From positions 41,530 through 105,529 of the forward strand of contig DATLGO010000098.1 in the NCBI GenBank assembly GCA_035540375.1: a stretch of 64,000 nt of DNA, given 5' to 3'. The position numbers were made by a program, and so were the translations under genes. Under the pieces are notes generated by a model. That model was not told the DNA's origin, ran no database searches, and worked only from the letters and a program-made list of their open reading frames with translations. Each line of letters begins with the position of its first letter. Within the stretch, counting starts at the first letter, position 1. This document shows, piece by piece, positions 41,664-50,812 of this stretch. The DNA comes from Candidatus Thermoplasmatota archaeon. Lineage in GTDB: Archaea > Thermoplasmatota > SW-10-69-26 > JACQPN01 > JAJPHT01.

Positions 41664-44045
41664 GTGCACGTCGAGCACGCCGCGATCGTCCCCGGGCGGG
41701 TCGCCCACCGGGACTACCAGCTCGCGATCGCGGCCGAGTGCCTGAAGCGGAACACGCTCGTGATCCTCCCGACCGGCCTCGGGAAGACCGTGATCGCGCT
41801 CCTCGCGATCGCCGAGCGGCGCGTCACGCACCCGGGCAAGGTCCTCTTCCTCGCCCCGACGAAGCCTCTCGTCGAGCAGCACGCGGCCTTCCTGCGCGAG
41901 ACGCTCGCGCAGGCGAAGGTGGCGGTCTTCACGGGCGAAACCCCGCCCGAGGACCGCGAGGCCGAATGGCGCGACGCCGACGTCGTTTGCTCGACGCCGC
42001 AGGTCGTCCAGAACGACCTCATCGCGGATCGCATCGACCTCAAAGGCACGACGCTCATCGTCTTCGACGAGGCCCACCGCGCCTCCGGCAACTACGCCTA
42101 CGTCTACATCGCGGAGCAGTACCTGCGGGCGCGCTTCAACGGGCTCGTGCTGGGCATGACCGCGTCGCCGGGCTCGAACGCGACCAAGGTGCGCGAGATC
42201 TGCATGCGGCTCGGGATCGAGGGCATCGAGGCGCGCACGGAAGCGGACGCCGACACGCAGGCCTACGTGCAGGACGTGGGCGTCGAGTGGGTCGAGGTTC
42301 CCGTTCCGGAGCGACTGAAGCAGATCGCCGACCGGCTGCGCGAAGCGCTCGAGGCGCGCGTCGCCGAGCTGCGCGTCGGCGGCTTCTACAAGGCGTCGTT
42401 CGTGAGCAAGAAAGAGCTTCTCGCGCTCGCGGGGCGCCTGCAGGGCGCGCTCGCGGAGGCCAATCGCAGCGGCCGTCCCGCCTCGCCCATCTACGCCGCG
42501 CTCTCGGCGCAGGCCGCCGCGCTCAAGGCGAACCACGCGCTCGAGCTCGCGGAGACGCAGGGTCTCGGCGCGCTGAACGCGTACTTCGAGCGGCTCGGCT
42601 CGGACGAGAGCAAGGCCGCGAAGGGCCTCCTCGCGGATCCGCGCGTGATCGAGGCGAGACGCCTCGCCTCCGAGGCCCGCATCGAGCACCCGAAGCTGCG
42701 ACGCGTCGCGGTCACGGTCCGTCAGCAGCTCGAGGCGAAGCCCGACGCGCGCATCATCGTGTTCACGAACTACCGCGACATGGCGGAGCTGCTCGAGCGC
42801 GAACTCGCGAAGCTCGACGGCGCGCGGCCCGTCCGGTTCGTGGGTCAAGCCACGAAATCGGACGTCGACCGCGGGCTCTCGCAGAAGGAGCAGGTCGAGA
42901 TCGTGCGGAAGTTCAAGGAGGGCGTCTTCAACGTCCTCGTCGCAACCTCCGTCGCGGAGGAGGGCCTCGACATCCCCGCGACCGATCTCGTCGTCTTCTA
43001 CGAACCGGTCCCTTCCGAGATCCGGTCCATCCAGCGCCGCGGCCGGACGGGACGCAAGCGGGCGGGCCGCGTCGTGATCCTCATGACGAAGGGCACGCGC
43101 GACGAGCAATATCATTGGGCCTCGAAGGGGAAGGAGAAGCGGATGCGCCGCGAGATCGAAGCCCTTCGCGCGCATTTCAAGGCCGTGAACGAGTCGGAGA
43201 AGGGCGACGGCTGGAAATCGGCCTTCGGCGCGAAGCAGGCCACGCTCGACGTCGCGACGGGCGGCGGCGAGGCCCGGCCGAGCGCGGCGCGGCCGCGGCC
43301 TCCCGAGCGTCCTCTCACCGCGTTCGCGGCGCCCGCCGCCGCGGTCGCGGAGGAAGGTCGCGCGGTGGTGATCGCCGACCATCGCGAGTTCGCAAGCGAG
43401 GTCGCGAAGGAGCTTTCGCGCGCGGACGTCGTCGTGCGACCGGAAACGCTCGAGACGGCCGACTACGTCCTGAGCGACCGCGTCGGCGTCGAGCGCAAGA
43501 CCGCCGAAGACTACGTCGGGAGCCTCGTCGACGGCCGCCTCTTCGAGCAGGTGCGTGCGCTGCGGTCCGCCTACCCGACGCCCATCCTCGTCATCGAGGG
43601 GGACAACATCCTCGCCGTCCGCAAGGTGTCGCCGGCCGCCATCCACGCGAGCCTCGCGAGCATCCTCACGGACTACCGCGTGACCGTCCTCACGACGCGC
43701 GACCCGCGCGAGACGGCGGACCTGCTCGCCGCGCTCGCGAAGCGGGAGCAGCTGCGCGAAGGCCGCGCGGTCGCGATCCGCCACGGGAAGACCGCGATGA
43801 GCGACGACGAGCGCCTGCGCTTCATCGTCGAAGGCCTGCCGAACGTCTCCGTGGTGCTCGCGCGCCGTCTCCTCGAAGCGTTCGGAACCATCGAGGCCAT
43901 CGCGAACGCGGGCGTGGACGACCTCGCGCGCGTCCAGGGCATCGGCCGCCCGACCGCCGAGGAGATCCACCGCGTCCTGCGCGCGCCGTTCACCGGACGC
44001 GCCCGCCCGCGCGCCGGCAGCGCGCCCCCGGAGGAGAAGCGATGA
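41664..44045 (+). CDS. hef: Hef helicase/XPF-type nuclease
   Basis: A 793-residue archaeal fork-repair enzyme. The N-terminal SF2 helicase has Walker A PTGLGKT (K41), DEAH in IVFDEAH (about 134-138), TASPG and the C-terminal RRGRTGRKRAGR motif VI, with the long Hef insert between. The XPF nuclease domain has GVERKTAEDYVGSL (about 608) as the catalytic ERKxxxD, and a helix-hairpin-helix pair (LPNVSVVLARRLLEAFGTIEAI ... VQGIGRPTAEEI) follows. All parts are intact. It acts on stalled forks and branched DNA. It is translationally coupled (ATGA) to the hexapeptide gene. Confidence 0.95.
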   Translation: MHVEHAAIVPGRVAHRDYQLAIAAECLKRNTLVILPTGLGKTVIALLAIAERRVTHPGKVLFLAPTKPLVEQHAAFLRETLAQAKVAVFTGETPPEDREAEWRDADVVCSTPQVVQNDLIADRIDLKGTTLIVFDEAHRASGNYAYVYIAEQYLRARFNGLVLGMTASPGSNATKVREICMRLGIEGIEARTEADADTQAYVQDVGVEWVEVPVPERLKQIADRLREALEARVAELRVGGFYKASFVSKKELLALAGRLQGALAEANRSGRPASPIYAALSAQAAALKANHALELAETQGLGALNAYFERLGSDESKAAKGLLADPRVIEARRLASEARIEHPKLRRVAVTVRQQLEAKPDARIIVFTNYRDMAELLERELAKLDGARPVRFVGQATKSDVDRGLSQKEQVEIVRKFKEGVFNVLVATSVAEEGLDIPATDLVVFYEPVPSEIRSIQRRGRTGRKRAGRVVILMTKGTRDEQYHWASKGKEKRMRREIEALRAHFKAVNESEKGDGWKSAFGAKQATLDVATGGGEARPSAARPRPPERPLTAFAAPAAAVAEEGRAVVIADHREFASEVAKELSRADVVVRPETLETADYVLSDRVGVERKTAEDYVGSLVDGRLFEQVRALRSAYPTPILVIEGDNILAVRKVSPAAIHASLASILTDYRVTVLTTRDPRETADLLAALAKREQLREGRAVAIRHGKTAMSDDERLRFIVEGLPNVSVVLARRLLEAFGTIEAIANAGVDDLARVQGIGRPTAEEIHRVLRAPFTGRARPRAGSAPPEEKR

Positions 44046-44521
44046 CCCGCGCCACCACCCGTCACCCGTCGAAGGGACCCGCGAACAGCCTCTGGTACTG
44101 GGTCGAATCCGTCGGCTTCTGGAAGACCGTGCGCAACTACGTGCTCATGGTGCTCGCGCGCATCTCGCCGAGCCTCCGCTTCAAGCACGTCCTCTACCGC
44201 GCGATGGGCGCGAAGATCGGGGCGAAGGCGTCGATCGGCCTCGAGGTCACGTTCGACGTGTTCTTCCCGGAGCTCATCGAGATCGGCGAGAACTCGATCG
44301 TGGGCTACAACACGACGATCCTCTGCCACGAGTTCCTTGTGGACGAATACCGCACCGGCCGCGTGAAGATCGGCAGGAACGTGACGATCGGGGCGAACTG
44401 CACGATCCTCCCCGGCGTCACCATCGCGGACGGATCGGTCGTCTCCGCGATGAGCCTCGTGAACCGCGACGTCGACGGTTTCGTCGGCGGGGTTCCGGCG
44501 CGTCCGCTCGCGAAGCGCTAG
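44042..44521 (+). CDS. Hexapeptide-repeat acyltransferase
   Basis: A 159-residue left-handed beta-helix transferase of the maltose/galactoside acetyltransferase-like group. Seen: an N-terminal hydrophobic helix (YVLMVLARISPSL), MGAKIGAKASIGLEV hexapeptides, a catalytic-type His in ILCHEF, and VTIGANCTILPGVTIADGSVVSAMSLV. The end GGVPARPLAK is typical. It overlaps the hef stop by four bases; there is no obvious functional link to repair. Confidence 0.82.
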   Translation: MTRATTRHPSKGPANSLWYWVESVGFWKTVRNYVLMVLARISPSLRFKHVLYRAMGAKIGAKASIGLEVTFDVFFPELIEIGENSIVGYNTTILCHEFLVDEYRTGRVKIGRNVTIGANCTILPGVTIADGSVVSAMSLVNRDVDGFVGGVPARPLAKR

Positions 44522-46263
44522 CGCCACGCGAACAACTGGACGCGCCCGTTCACGGTGCCCCACGTCGCGCCCCCGTCGATCCACACGGTGCGCTCCCGGA
44601 AGAACACGGTCGACCCGAGCGGGACGGACGGGCCGTAGTCGATCGTGAGGTCGTCGAGCGCGACCCACGCGAGGGCGTTCTCAAGGAACGCCGCGGTCTC
44701 GTGCGCGGGGACCCGCACGCTTGCGACCACCGCCGGCCCCTCCCCGGTCGCGAGGTTGCCGTGGCGCGCCTCGAGGACGGGGAGCCGGCCCTCCCCAGGG
44801 ACCTGGGCCTCGAGCACACGGTGGAAGGCGCCTTGCGCCGCCGCGGCCCATCGGGGCGTCGCGTTGCCGTAGAGGCCGTGCGCGAGCGCGTTGGGGAACG
44901 TGAGCAGCGGGTGCGCGGCGTCGAGGGCGTCGAGGAAGGCGCCGGGAGCCGACCCCGCCGCGCCCTCGTTCGCGGCGGTGATCGCGGGCGCGAGGAGCGC
45001 GCCGTCGGCGCGGGCGCTCGGGAGCACGATGACGCCGCCGCCCGCCGCGGCCCAGGCCTGCACCGAGCGGCCGAAGCGCAGCCCCTCCGCCGTGGCGGCG
45101 AGCGTCGCGTGGTCCACCTCGCTTCCGAACACGAGCGCGTCGATGCGTGTGGACGCGAAGCCCGGCCGGACGTCGAGCGCGGAAACGCCCGCGACGTCCA
45201 CGCGCGCCGAGGCGACGACAGGGCCTTGGCCCCACGACGCGACGAGCGCGCCCGGCGGCGGCGCCACGAGGCGCGAGCCGTTCCAGCGGAGCGCGACGAG
45301 CGCGGCCTCGCCCTCGGGGCGCGCCGCGGTCGCGGAGACGGGCCCGAGCGTCTCGCGCGCGGGAAGCGCGGCGAACGTCCTCCAGGCTCCGGCGCAGGGA
45401 AGCGCGCACGTTTCGACCTCGGCCCCGTCCGCGACGGGCGCGCCGAGGAGGGGCAAGAGCGTCGTCGGCGAGAGGATGGCCTCGAGATGGACGGCGAGCG
45501 GCGCGCCCTGCGGGACGTCCGCGAGCGCGACGGCGCCGAGGACGAGCCGGCTGTCCTCCCCGTGGGTGTAGTTCCAGCGCCCGGACGCGTCGAGGCGGGA
45601 CGGCGTCGCATACCATGCGCCGTCCGCGTCCGCGGCCGCCCAACTCGAGGCGGGCGCGAGGCCGGCGCCCGCCGCGCCGTCGTGACCGAGGAGGCGGAGC
45701 GACAACGCGCGAAGGGCGGCGGCGTCGGCATCCGGGTACACGTCGCCCGCGGTGTCGTTGGCGAAGCCCGCGCCGGACGCGACGAGCGCGGCGCGCTCGC
45801 GCTCGGCGGCGAGGCCCGCCGCCGCGACGTACGCGACGCGGCGCCGGGCGAGCGCGTCCGCGAGCGCGTCCTCCTCGAGGACGGGCCGGACGCGCAGGCG
45901 GAAATAGCTCGGCTCGACCCCGAGGCCTTCGCGCGCATCCTCGTACGTCCACCTCGCGCCCCCGACGTCGCCGCGGGCGAGGGCGTGGAGGCGCGCGAGG
46001 GAGACCTCGGGTCCGTCGCGCGCGCGCAGCCCCGGCACCGTCGGGACGACGTCCGACTCCAGCCAGTCGGACGGGACGCCGGGCTTTGCAAGGAGGAGGT
46101 CGAGCGCGCCGTCGGCCGCGTGGAGGCCCGCGACGACGTCGGAGGCGGGGCCGGCGACGCGCGCGGGTTCCTGCATCTGCGAGACCGAGAACGAGAACGC
46201 GAGCGCGAAGACGCCGAAGGCGACGGCGAAGCCGACCACGTTCGATGCGCCCCGGTCGTCCAC
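44518..46263 (-). CDS. Pilin-like N-terminus surface protein
   Basis: A 581-residue protein from GTG 46263. The start DDRGASNVVGFAVAFGVFALAFSFSV looks like archaeal type IV pilin-like proteins (a short basic segment, then a hydrophobic helix; read in two parts). The large remaining part is extracellular: alpha-helical up to about 150, then beta-rich with WNYTHGEDSRLVLGAV, a Cys pair CALPC, and a GGVIVLPSARADG Rossmann-like segment. Cleavage by the prepilin peptidase at 38990 is plausible. The stop overlaps the hexapeptide gene stop by four bases. Function unknown. Confidence 0.6.
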   Translation of the reverse strand: MDDRGASNVVGFAVAFGVFALAFSFSVSQMQEPARVAGPASDVVAGLHAADGALDLLLAKPGVPSDWLESDVVPTVPGLRARDGPEVSLARLHALARGDVGGARWTYEDAREGLGVEPSYFRLRVRPVLEEDALADALARRRVAYVAAAGLAAERERAALVASGAGFANDTAGDVYPDADAAALRALSLRLLGHDGAAGAGLAPASSWAAADADGAWYATPSRLDASGRWNYTHGEDSRLVLGAVALADVPQGAPLAVHLEAILSPTTLLPLLGAPVADGAEVETCALPCAGAWRTFAALPARETLGPVSATAARPEGEAALVALRWNGSRLVAPPPGALVASWGQGPVVASARVDVAGVSALDVRPGFASTRIDALVFGSEVDHATLAATAEGLRFGRSVQAWAAAGGGVIVLPSARADGALLAPAITAANEGAAGSAPGAFLDALDAAHPLLTFPNALAHGLYGNATPRWAAAAQGAFHRVLEAQVPGEGRLPVLEARHGNLATGEGPAVVASVRVPAHETAAFLENALAWVALDDLTIDYGPSVPLGSTVFFRERTVWIDGGATWGTVNGRVQLFAWR

Positions 46264-46346
46264 GCCGCACCTCGACGGGTCATGGCCGGGGCTCAGCCAT
46301 CAGGGTTCAGCGAGAGGCCCTGGGGACGAGGGGCACAAGGGCCCTA

Positions 46347-46365
46347 TGATATCAGTTCGATATCA
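46347..46365. repeat. Inverted repeat at the glmU-like stop codon
   Basis: TGATATC and GATATCA arms with a five-base spacer; the right arm contains the stop codon of the glmU-like gene. On the minus strand the left arm gives GATATCATAGG, which might be the TATA element of the pilin-like gene 85 bases downstream. Unusually AT-rich for the region. Confidence 0.5.
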
Positions 46366-47535
46366 ACGGGAGGCGGTGACGACCTCTCCCGGACGGGTCG
46401 TCGACCCGGCCGAAAGGATGACGCCCACGTTGAGCGACGTGTTGATGCCCGTGTGCACGTCGTCGCCGAGGACGACGCCCATCTTGCGCCGGCGCGTGTC
46501 CACACGCTCGCCCTCGGGGGTGGTCACCTTCACGCTCCGGCCGTCGTGGCGCAGGTTCGCGACCACCGTCGCGGCGCCGAGGTTCGCCCGGGCGCCGATG
46601 ACCGAATCGCCCACGTACGCGAGGTGCGCGGCGTGCGCGCCCTCCATGAGGACGCTCGCCTTGATCTCGCAGGCGTTGCCGACCTTCGCGCCGCGCGAGA
46701 GCGCCGTGTTGGGGCGGATGTAGCAGTTCGGGCCGACGACGCAATCGGGTCCGATCCACGCGGGGCCCTCGACGTAGGTTCCCGACTTGACGACGGCGCC
46801 GGGTCCGACGTACACCTCGCCCTTGAGGACCGCGCCCGGCTCGACGGTTCCCTCGATGCGTCCCTTGAGGCGCGCGAGGATGCGCTCGGTCGCGGAGAGG
46901 ATGTCCCACGGATAGCCGATTTCGATCCACTCGGCGATCTCGACGAGGCGGAAGACGACGCCGCGCGCGATCGCGCCGTTCAGGGCGTCCGTGAGCTCCA
47001 GCTCGCCCCGCGGGGAGGGCTTCACCGCGGCGAGGTCGCGCTCGAAACCCGCGGGCACGACGTAGGCGCCCGCGTTCGCGAGGTTCGACGGGGGCTTCGG
47101 GCTCTTCTCGACGACCCCCGTCGCGCGTCCGTCCTTCACGGAGAAGACGCCGTACCGCTCGGGCTCGGCGGCGCGGAAGGCGGTAACGGCGGGGCCGCCC
47201 GCGGCGAGGGCCGCGAGCGTCTTGGGCTCGAAAAGGCAATCGCCGTTCACGACGAGCGTGTCCTCGGGGAACGGCCCGGCCGCGGCGACGGCGTCCGCCG
47301 TGCCGCGCGGGGCGGCCTGGCGCGCGTAGCGCACGCGGGATCCGAAGGCGGAGCGGACCGCCTCCTCCTTGTAATGCGTGACGAGCGTGACGTCGTCGAC
47401 GCCGGCCTCGCCGAGGGCGTCGAGCAGCCGCTCGAGGAGCGGGACGCCCGCGACCGGCAGCAGGACCTTGGGACGGTTGGCCGTGAGGGGCCGCATGCGC
47501 TTTCCCTCGCCGGCGGCGAGGACGACCGCGCGCAT
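46363..47535 (-). CDS. glmU: Bifunctional sugar-1-phosphate nucleotidylyltransferase/acetyltransferase (GlmU-type)
   Basis: A 390-residue enzyme. The N-terminal nucleotidyltransferase has VVLAAGEGKRMRPLT, RPKVLLPVAG, LVVNGDCLF and the Gly-rich EIGYPWDI. The C-terminal hexapeptide beta-helix (about 230-385) has VGPGAVVKSGTYVEGPAWIG and the acetyl-CoA region GDDVHTGINTSLNVGV. Archaeal homologues make UDP-GlcNAc (or dTDP/UDP-Glc). It is third in an operon with glmM, which supports UDP-GlcNAc synthesis for surface glycans or N-glycosylation. ATG 47535 begins right at the conserved strand. Confidence 0.88.
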   Translation of the reverse strand: MRAVVLAAGEGKRMRPLTANRPKVLLPVAGVPLLERLLDALGEAGVDDVTLVTHYKEEAVRSAFGSRVRYARQAAPRGTADAVAAAGPFPEDTLVVNGDCLFEPKTLAALAAGGPAVTAFRAAEPERYGVFSVKDGRATGVVEKSPKPPSNLANAGAYVVPAGFERDLAAVKPSPRGELELTDALNGAIARGVVFRLVEIAEWIEIGYPWDILSATERILARLKGRIEGTVEPGAVLKGEVYVGPGAVVKSGTYVEGPAWIGPDCVVGPNCYIRPNTALSRGAKVGNACEIKASVLMEGAHAAHLAYVGDSVIGARANLGAATVVANLRHDGRSVKVTTPEGERVDTRRRKMGVVLGDDVHTGINTSLNVGVILSAGSTTRPGEVVTASR

Positions 47536-47539
47536 GTCA

Positions 47540-47797
47540 TCACTCCGTCGTGCCGCGGGCGCGTTCCTGCACGAGCACGACCCCGGTGCCGATGAGCGCG
47601 AGGAGGGCGAGGAAGACGACGACGAAGCCGACGGCCTGGACGTTGTCGTACGTCGCCTGGCAGGCCGAAGCCGTGCGCGCGACGTTGCATCCGAAGCGCG
47701 TGATGGGGCCAACGACGAGGTCGGCGAGGAACCACCCGACGACCGCGAGGACCACCTCGACGGCGACGAGCGTGGGTCCGATCCAGGTCTTCATCAT
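47540..47797 (-). CDS. Small membrane protein in the glm operon
   Basis: An 85-residue protein with two transmembrane helices (about 7-28 and 53-76) around an outer loop that contains two Cys (GCNVARTASACQ), probably a disulfide. It overlaps the glmM stop by four bases (ATGA) and ends five bases before glmU, so it is surely co-translated. No family recognised. Confidence 0.6.
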   Translation of the reverse strand: MMKTWIGPTLVAVEVVLAVVGWFLADLVVGPITRFGCNVARTASACQATYDNVQAVGFVVVFLALLALIGTGVVLVQERARGTTE

Positions 47798-49101
47798 GAC
47801 ACCTCGGCCTTCAAGGCACCCTCGGCCCTCGTCTTGAGTCTTTCGAGGTCCTCCGGGCGACGCGCCTCGGCGGTCCAGCGCACCTTCGGCTCCGTGCCGC
47901 TCGCGCGCACGAGGATCCAGCCCTCCGGAAGGTCCACGCGCACCCCGTCGAGCGTCGAGACCCGACCCTCGCCCGCAAGACGCCGCGCGACGCCCGCGAG
48001 GACGGCCGCCTTGCGCTCGTTCGGGACCGGGTGGGACCCGCGGGCGATCGGGTAGCGCGGAAGCGCGTCCACGAGCTTCGAGAGGGGTCCCTCGCGCGCC
48101 ACTTTGTGCGCGAGCGTCGCGGCCGCAAGCGGTCCGTCGGGGCAGAGGCTGAAGTCCGGAAAGATGAAGGCGCCCGAGGCCTCGCCGCCCCAGCCGCCGC
48201 CCGTTCTCCGCAGCGTTTCCGAGACGTAGGCGTCCCCGACGCGCGTGCGGTCGATCGCGACGCCCGGGAGCGCGTCGTCGACGAGCAGGCTCGTGTCGAC
48301 CGGAACCGCCACGCGGCGCGCGCCGGAAGCGCGCGCGAAGAGCGCGACGAGCGCGTCGCCCGCGACGGCGCGGCCGCGCTCGTCAACGGCCGCGAGCCGG
48401 TCCGCGTCGCCGTCGTGCGCAAGGCCCAGGTCCGCGCCCGTCTGGCGCACGACCTCGGAGAGCGCGCGCAGGTTCTCGGCGCTCGGCTCGCTCGGGCGGC
48501 CCGGGAAGGTGCCGTCGGGCTGCGCGTTCAGGGTGACGACGCTCGCGCCGAGCGCGCGCATGAGGAGCGGGGATTCGAGGGAGGCGGCGCCGTTGCCGCA
48601 GTCGACGACGACGCGCAGCGGCCTCGGAAGCGTCCCGAGACGCTCGACGATCGCGCGCGCGTGGCGGCCCGTCGCGTCCTCGTAGACGCGCGAGGCGCCG
48701 ACGCCCCGCCAATCGGGCCGCGGCGGGTCGGCGGCGGCCATGCGCTTCTCCACGTCGGCGCGCTGGGCCGCGTCGAAGGCCGACCCGTCGGGATTCCAGG
48801 GCTTGAAGCCGTTGTATTCGGGCGGGTTGTGGCTCGCCGTGATCGCGACGCCGCACGCGAAACCGTCACGGGTCGCGTAGGCGAGCGCGGGGGTCGGCGC
48901 GAGACCCGCGCGGGCGACGCTCGCGCCCGCCGAGAGGAGGCCCGCGACGAGCGCCTCCTCGAGCATGATGGAGGAGGTGCGCGCGTCGCGGCCGACGACG
49001 ACGCTTGCGTGGGTCGCGCCGAGGGCGAGGCCGAGCCGCACGGCGATGTCGGGCGTGACCTCGGTGAGGAGGCCGCGGATGCCGGAGCTTCCGAACTGCA
49101 C
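47794..49101 (-). CDS. glmM: Phosphoglucosamine/phosphohexose mutase
   Basis: A 435-residue alpha-D-phosphohexomutase. Seen: the N-terminal FGSSGIRG, the phosphoserine loop TASHNPPEYNG near residue 88, the Mg site DGDADR near 228, the sugar-specificity loop GEASGA near 300, and the phosphate-binding RASGTEP near 404. GEASGA instead of GEQSGH/GEMSGH is a mild change. GTG start. First gene of glmM-membrane protein-glmU, so glucosamine-6-P to glucosamine-1-P is the likely reaction. Confidence 0.92.
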   Translation of the reverse strand: MQFGSSGIRGLLTEVTPDIAVRLGLALGATHASVVVGRDARTSSIMLEEALVAGLLSAGASVARAGLAPTPALAYATRDGFACGVAITASHNPPEYNGFKPWNPDGSAFDAAQRADVEKRMAAADPPRPDWRGVGASRVYEDATGRHARAIVERLGTLPRPLRVVVDCGNGAASLESPLLMRALGASVVTLNAQPDGTFPGRPSEPSAENLRALSEVVRQTGADLGLAHDGDADRLAAVDERGRAVAGDALVALFARASGARRVAVPVDTSLLVDDALPGVAIDRTRVGDAYVSETLRRTGGGWGGEASGAFIFPDFSLCPDGPLAAATLAHKVAREGPLSKLVDALPRYPIARGSHPVPNERKAAVLAGVARRLAGEGRVSTLDGVRVDLPEGWILVRASGTEPKVRWTAEARRPEDLERLKTRAEGALKAEVS

Positions 49102-49171
49102 GCGGCCGCAAGGGAAGGGCCCGAACTTAGCGCTTGCGCGGTCCTTCGCGCCCCGGTCAAGGACCAGGCCG

Positions 49172-50713
49172 TCACACGAGGGGGACGGAGACGTCGACCG
49201 AGACGTCGAAGGCCGCCGGCGCGCGGTTTGTCGCGTGGATCCAATCGCTCGTCGTGACCTCGAGGCCGAGCCCGTGGCCGGCGGGCAGGACGTAGCTTAC
49301 GCCCACGAGGTCGACCGTGGCCATCGCGGGGCCGTTCCCGAGCGGGAGGCGCAGCGGCGTCGTCTGCTCGTCAAGCGTGCGCTTCGTCTTGAGGTCGACG
49401 AGGCGGAGGAACACGAACGCCTCCGCCCCCGTCCCTTCGACCGTGACCGTCGCCCGGGGGATGCCGGTCACCTCGCGCGGCGAAGACTCCGGAGGAAGCA
49501 CGGTGAAGACGAAGGACGACACGCCGCGATCGACGGCCGCGAAATCGTGCGACCCCGAGAAGCCTCCCGCGGAAAGTCCGGGATGGCCGCCGCCCGTGGG
49601 AAGCGGCGTCGAGACGAGCCGGCCCGTGCCCGAGGCCGTGGCCCACGTCGTGCTGGCCGGGGGCCATCCGGTCGCCTCGCGCCAGGATCCGTCGCTCGTC
49701 TGCCACTCGACGGGCGCGCCCGTCGCGACCGAAGGGTCGTCGTGGAGCCATCGCGTCATCCACGCGACCTGCATCGCGGTCACATGCGTCGTGTTCGAGA
49801 CGTAGGGACAGCCCGAGTGGCCTCCGCAGTAAAGCATGAGCTTCGCGGGGGTCCCGTCCGGCACCGCGAGGAAGTTCGCGACGGCCTCGTTCGCGTTGAA
49901 GAGGGCGTCGGGCCACCCGCTCGTGACGAGCGTGGGAACCGCGGCTGCGCCCGCATAGGTGGCGGGCGACCGGTAGGCGAGGCCGTCGAGCACCTCGTCG
50001 TTCGCCGCGTTCGTTGCGTGGACGTGGGTCCACCACGCGGGGAGGCTCGTGTTGTAGCCCAGGGCCTGCGGGCCCGCGGGGTTCAGCGGCGAAAGTCCGT
50101 TCGCGACGCCGGTCGCAAGCCCCGCGCCGAAGAGGACCTCGATCCAAAACGTCTTCGGCACGCCGTTCGGGGCGAGGCTGTAGCGGAGATCCGACCAGGC
50201 GATGTCGGGGGCGATCGCGTCGAGGCGCGCGTCGAACGCGCCCGCGAGGAGCTGGATCCCGCCCGCGTAGGAGCCGCCGATCATCCCGACGCGCGGATCG
50301 CCAGGCCCGTCGAGCGCGATTTTCGGATCCTTCGCGAGCATGTCGAGGAGGGCGCTGACGTCGCGCACCTCGTGGTCGGGACTGTTGAGCTCCACGAAAC
50401 CGCCGGATTCGCCGAAGCCGCGCGAGTCCCACGTCAGGACGGCGAAACCCGCGTCGAGCATGCGCGCGACGCTCCCGCTCGCGTTGGTCGAACGCGAGCC
50501 GGCCCAGCCGTGCGTCATGAGGACGACCGGGACCGGGGCCTCGGCCGAGGCGCCCGCGGGCGTGAAGAGCGTGTAGACGATGGGCGTGCCGTCGAACGAG
50601 GCCAGGACGCCGGTTCTCACCTGGGGCAGGTGCGAGGACGAATGCGCAAGGGGCGCAAGCGCGGGCGCGAGGACGGCGGCGGCGAGGACGAGGGCGATCG
50701 ACGAGCGGTGCAT
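49172..50713 (-). CDS. Secreted CocE/NonD-type serine hydrolase
   Basis: A 513-residue exported alpha/beta hydrolase of the X-Pro dipeptidyl-peptidase/CocE group. Signal peptide (1-24), then THGWAGS, the nucleophile elbow IGGSYAGG near 170, the acid in TSGWPDALF near 265, the His in CGGHSGCP near 300, and a C-terminal jelly-roll domain (about 350-510) typical of CocE enzymes. It likely cleaves esters or peptides outside the cell. The N-terminal region keeps the oxyanion tyrosine context weakly. A divergent promoter region of about 100 bases separates it from the DUF1616 gene. Confidence 0.87.
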   Translation of the reverse strand: MHRSSIALVLAAAVLAPALAPLAHSSSHLPQVRTGVLASFDGTPIVYTLFTPAGASAEAPVPVVLMTHGWAGSRSTNASGSVARMLDAGFAVLTWDSRGFGESGGFVELNSPDHEVRDVSALLDMLAKDPKIALDGPGDPRVGMIGGSYAGGIQLLAGAFDARLDAIAPDIAWSDLRYSLAPNGVPKTFWIEVLFGAGLATGVANGLSPLNPAGPQALGYNTSLPAWWTHVHATNAANDEVLDGLAYRSPATYAGAAAVPTLVTSGWPDALFNANEAVANFLAVPDGTPAKLMLYCGGHSGCPYVSNTTHVTAMQVAWMTRWLHDDPSVATGAPVEWQTSDGSWREATGWPPASTTWATASGTGRLVSTPLPTGGGHPGLSAGGFSGSHDFAAVDRGVSSFVFTVLPPESSPREVTGIPRATVTVEGTGAEAFVFLRLVDLKTKRTLDEQTTPLRLPLGNGPAMATVDLVGVSYVLPAGHGLGLEVTTSDWIHATNRAPAAFDVSVDVSVPLV

Positions 50714-50780
50714 GGATGAAAGCCTCCCGGAGCGCCGTACGGCCGTGGGGGGTCATGGACGTTGCGCGGGTGATTCGCGG

Positions 50781-50790
50781 CGGTTAAATA
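50781..50790 (+). promoter_or_regulatory. TATA-like box CGGTTAAATA
   Basis: It is centred 27 bases before GTG 50813 (leaderless spacing), in the divergent region with the CocE-type gene. Confidence 0.6.
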
Positions 50791-50812
50791 CGAAACGGCG
50801 GGTGGTGGGAAC

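Noticed and set aside
44042..44521. Functional link between hef and the hexapeptide acyltransferase
   Set aside because: The four-base overlap shows co-translation only; families and known roles are unrelated, so I do not claim a pathway.
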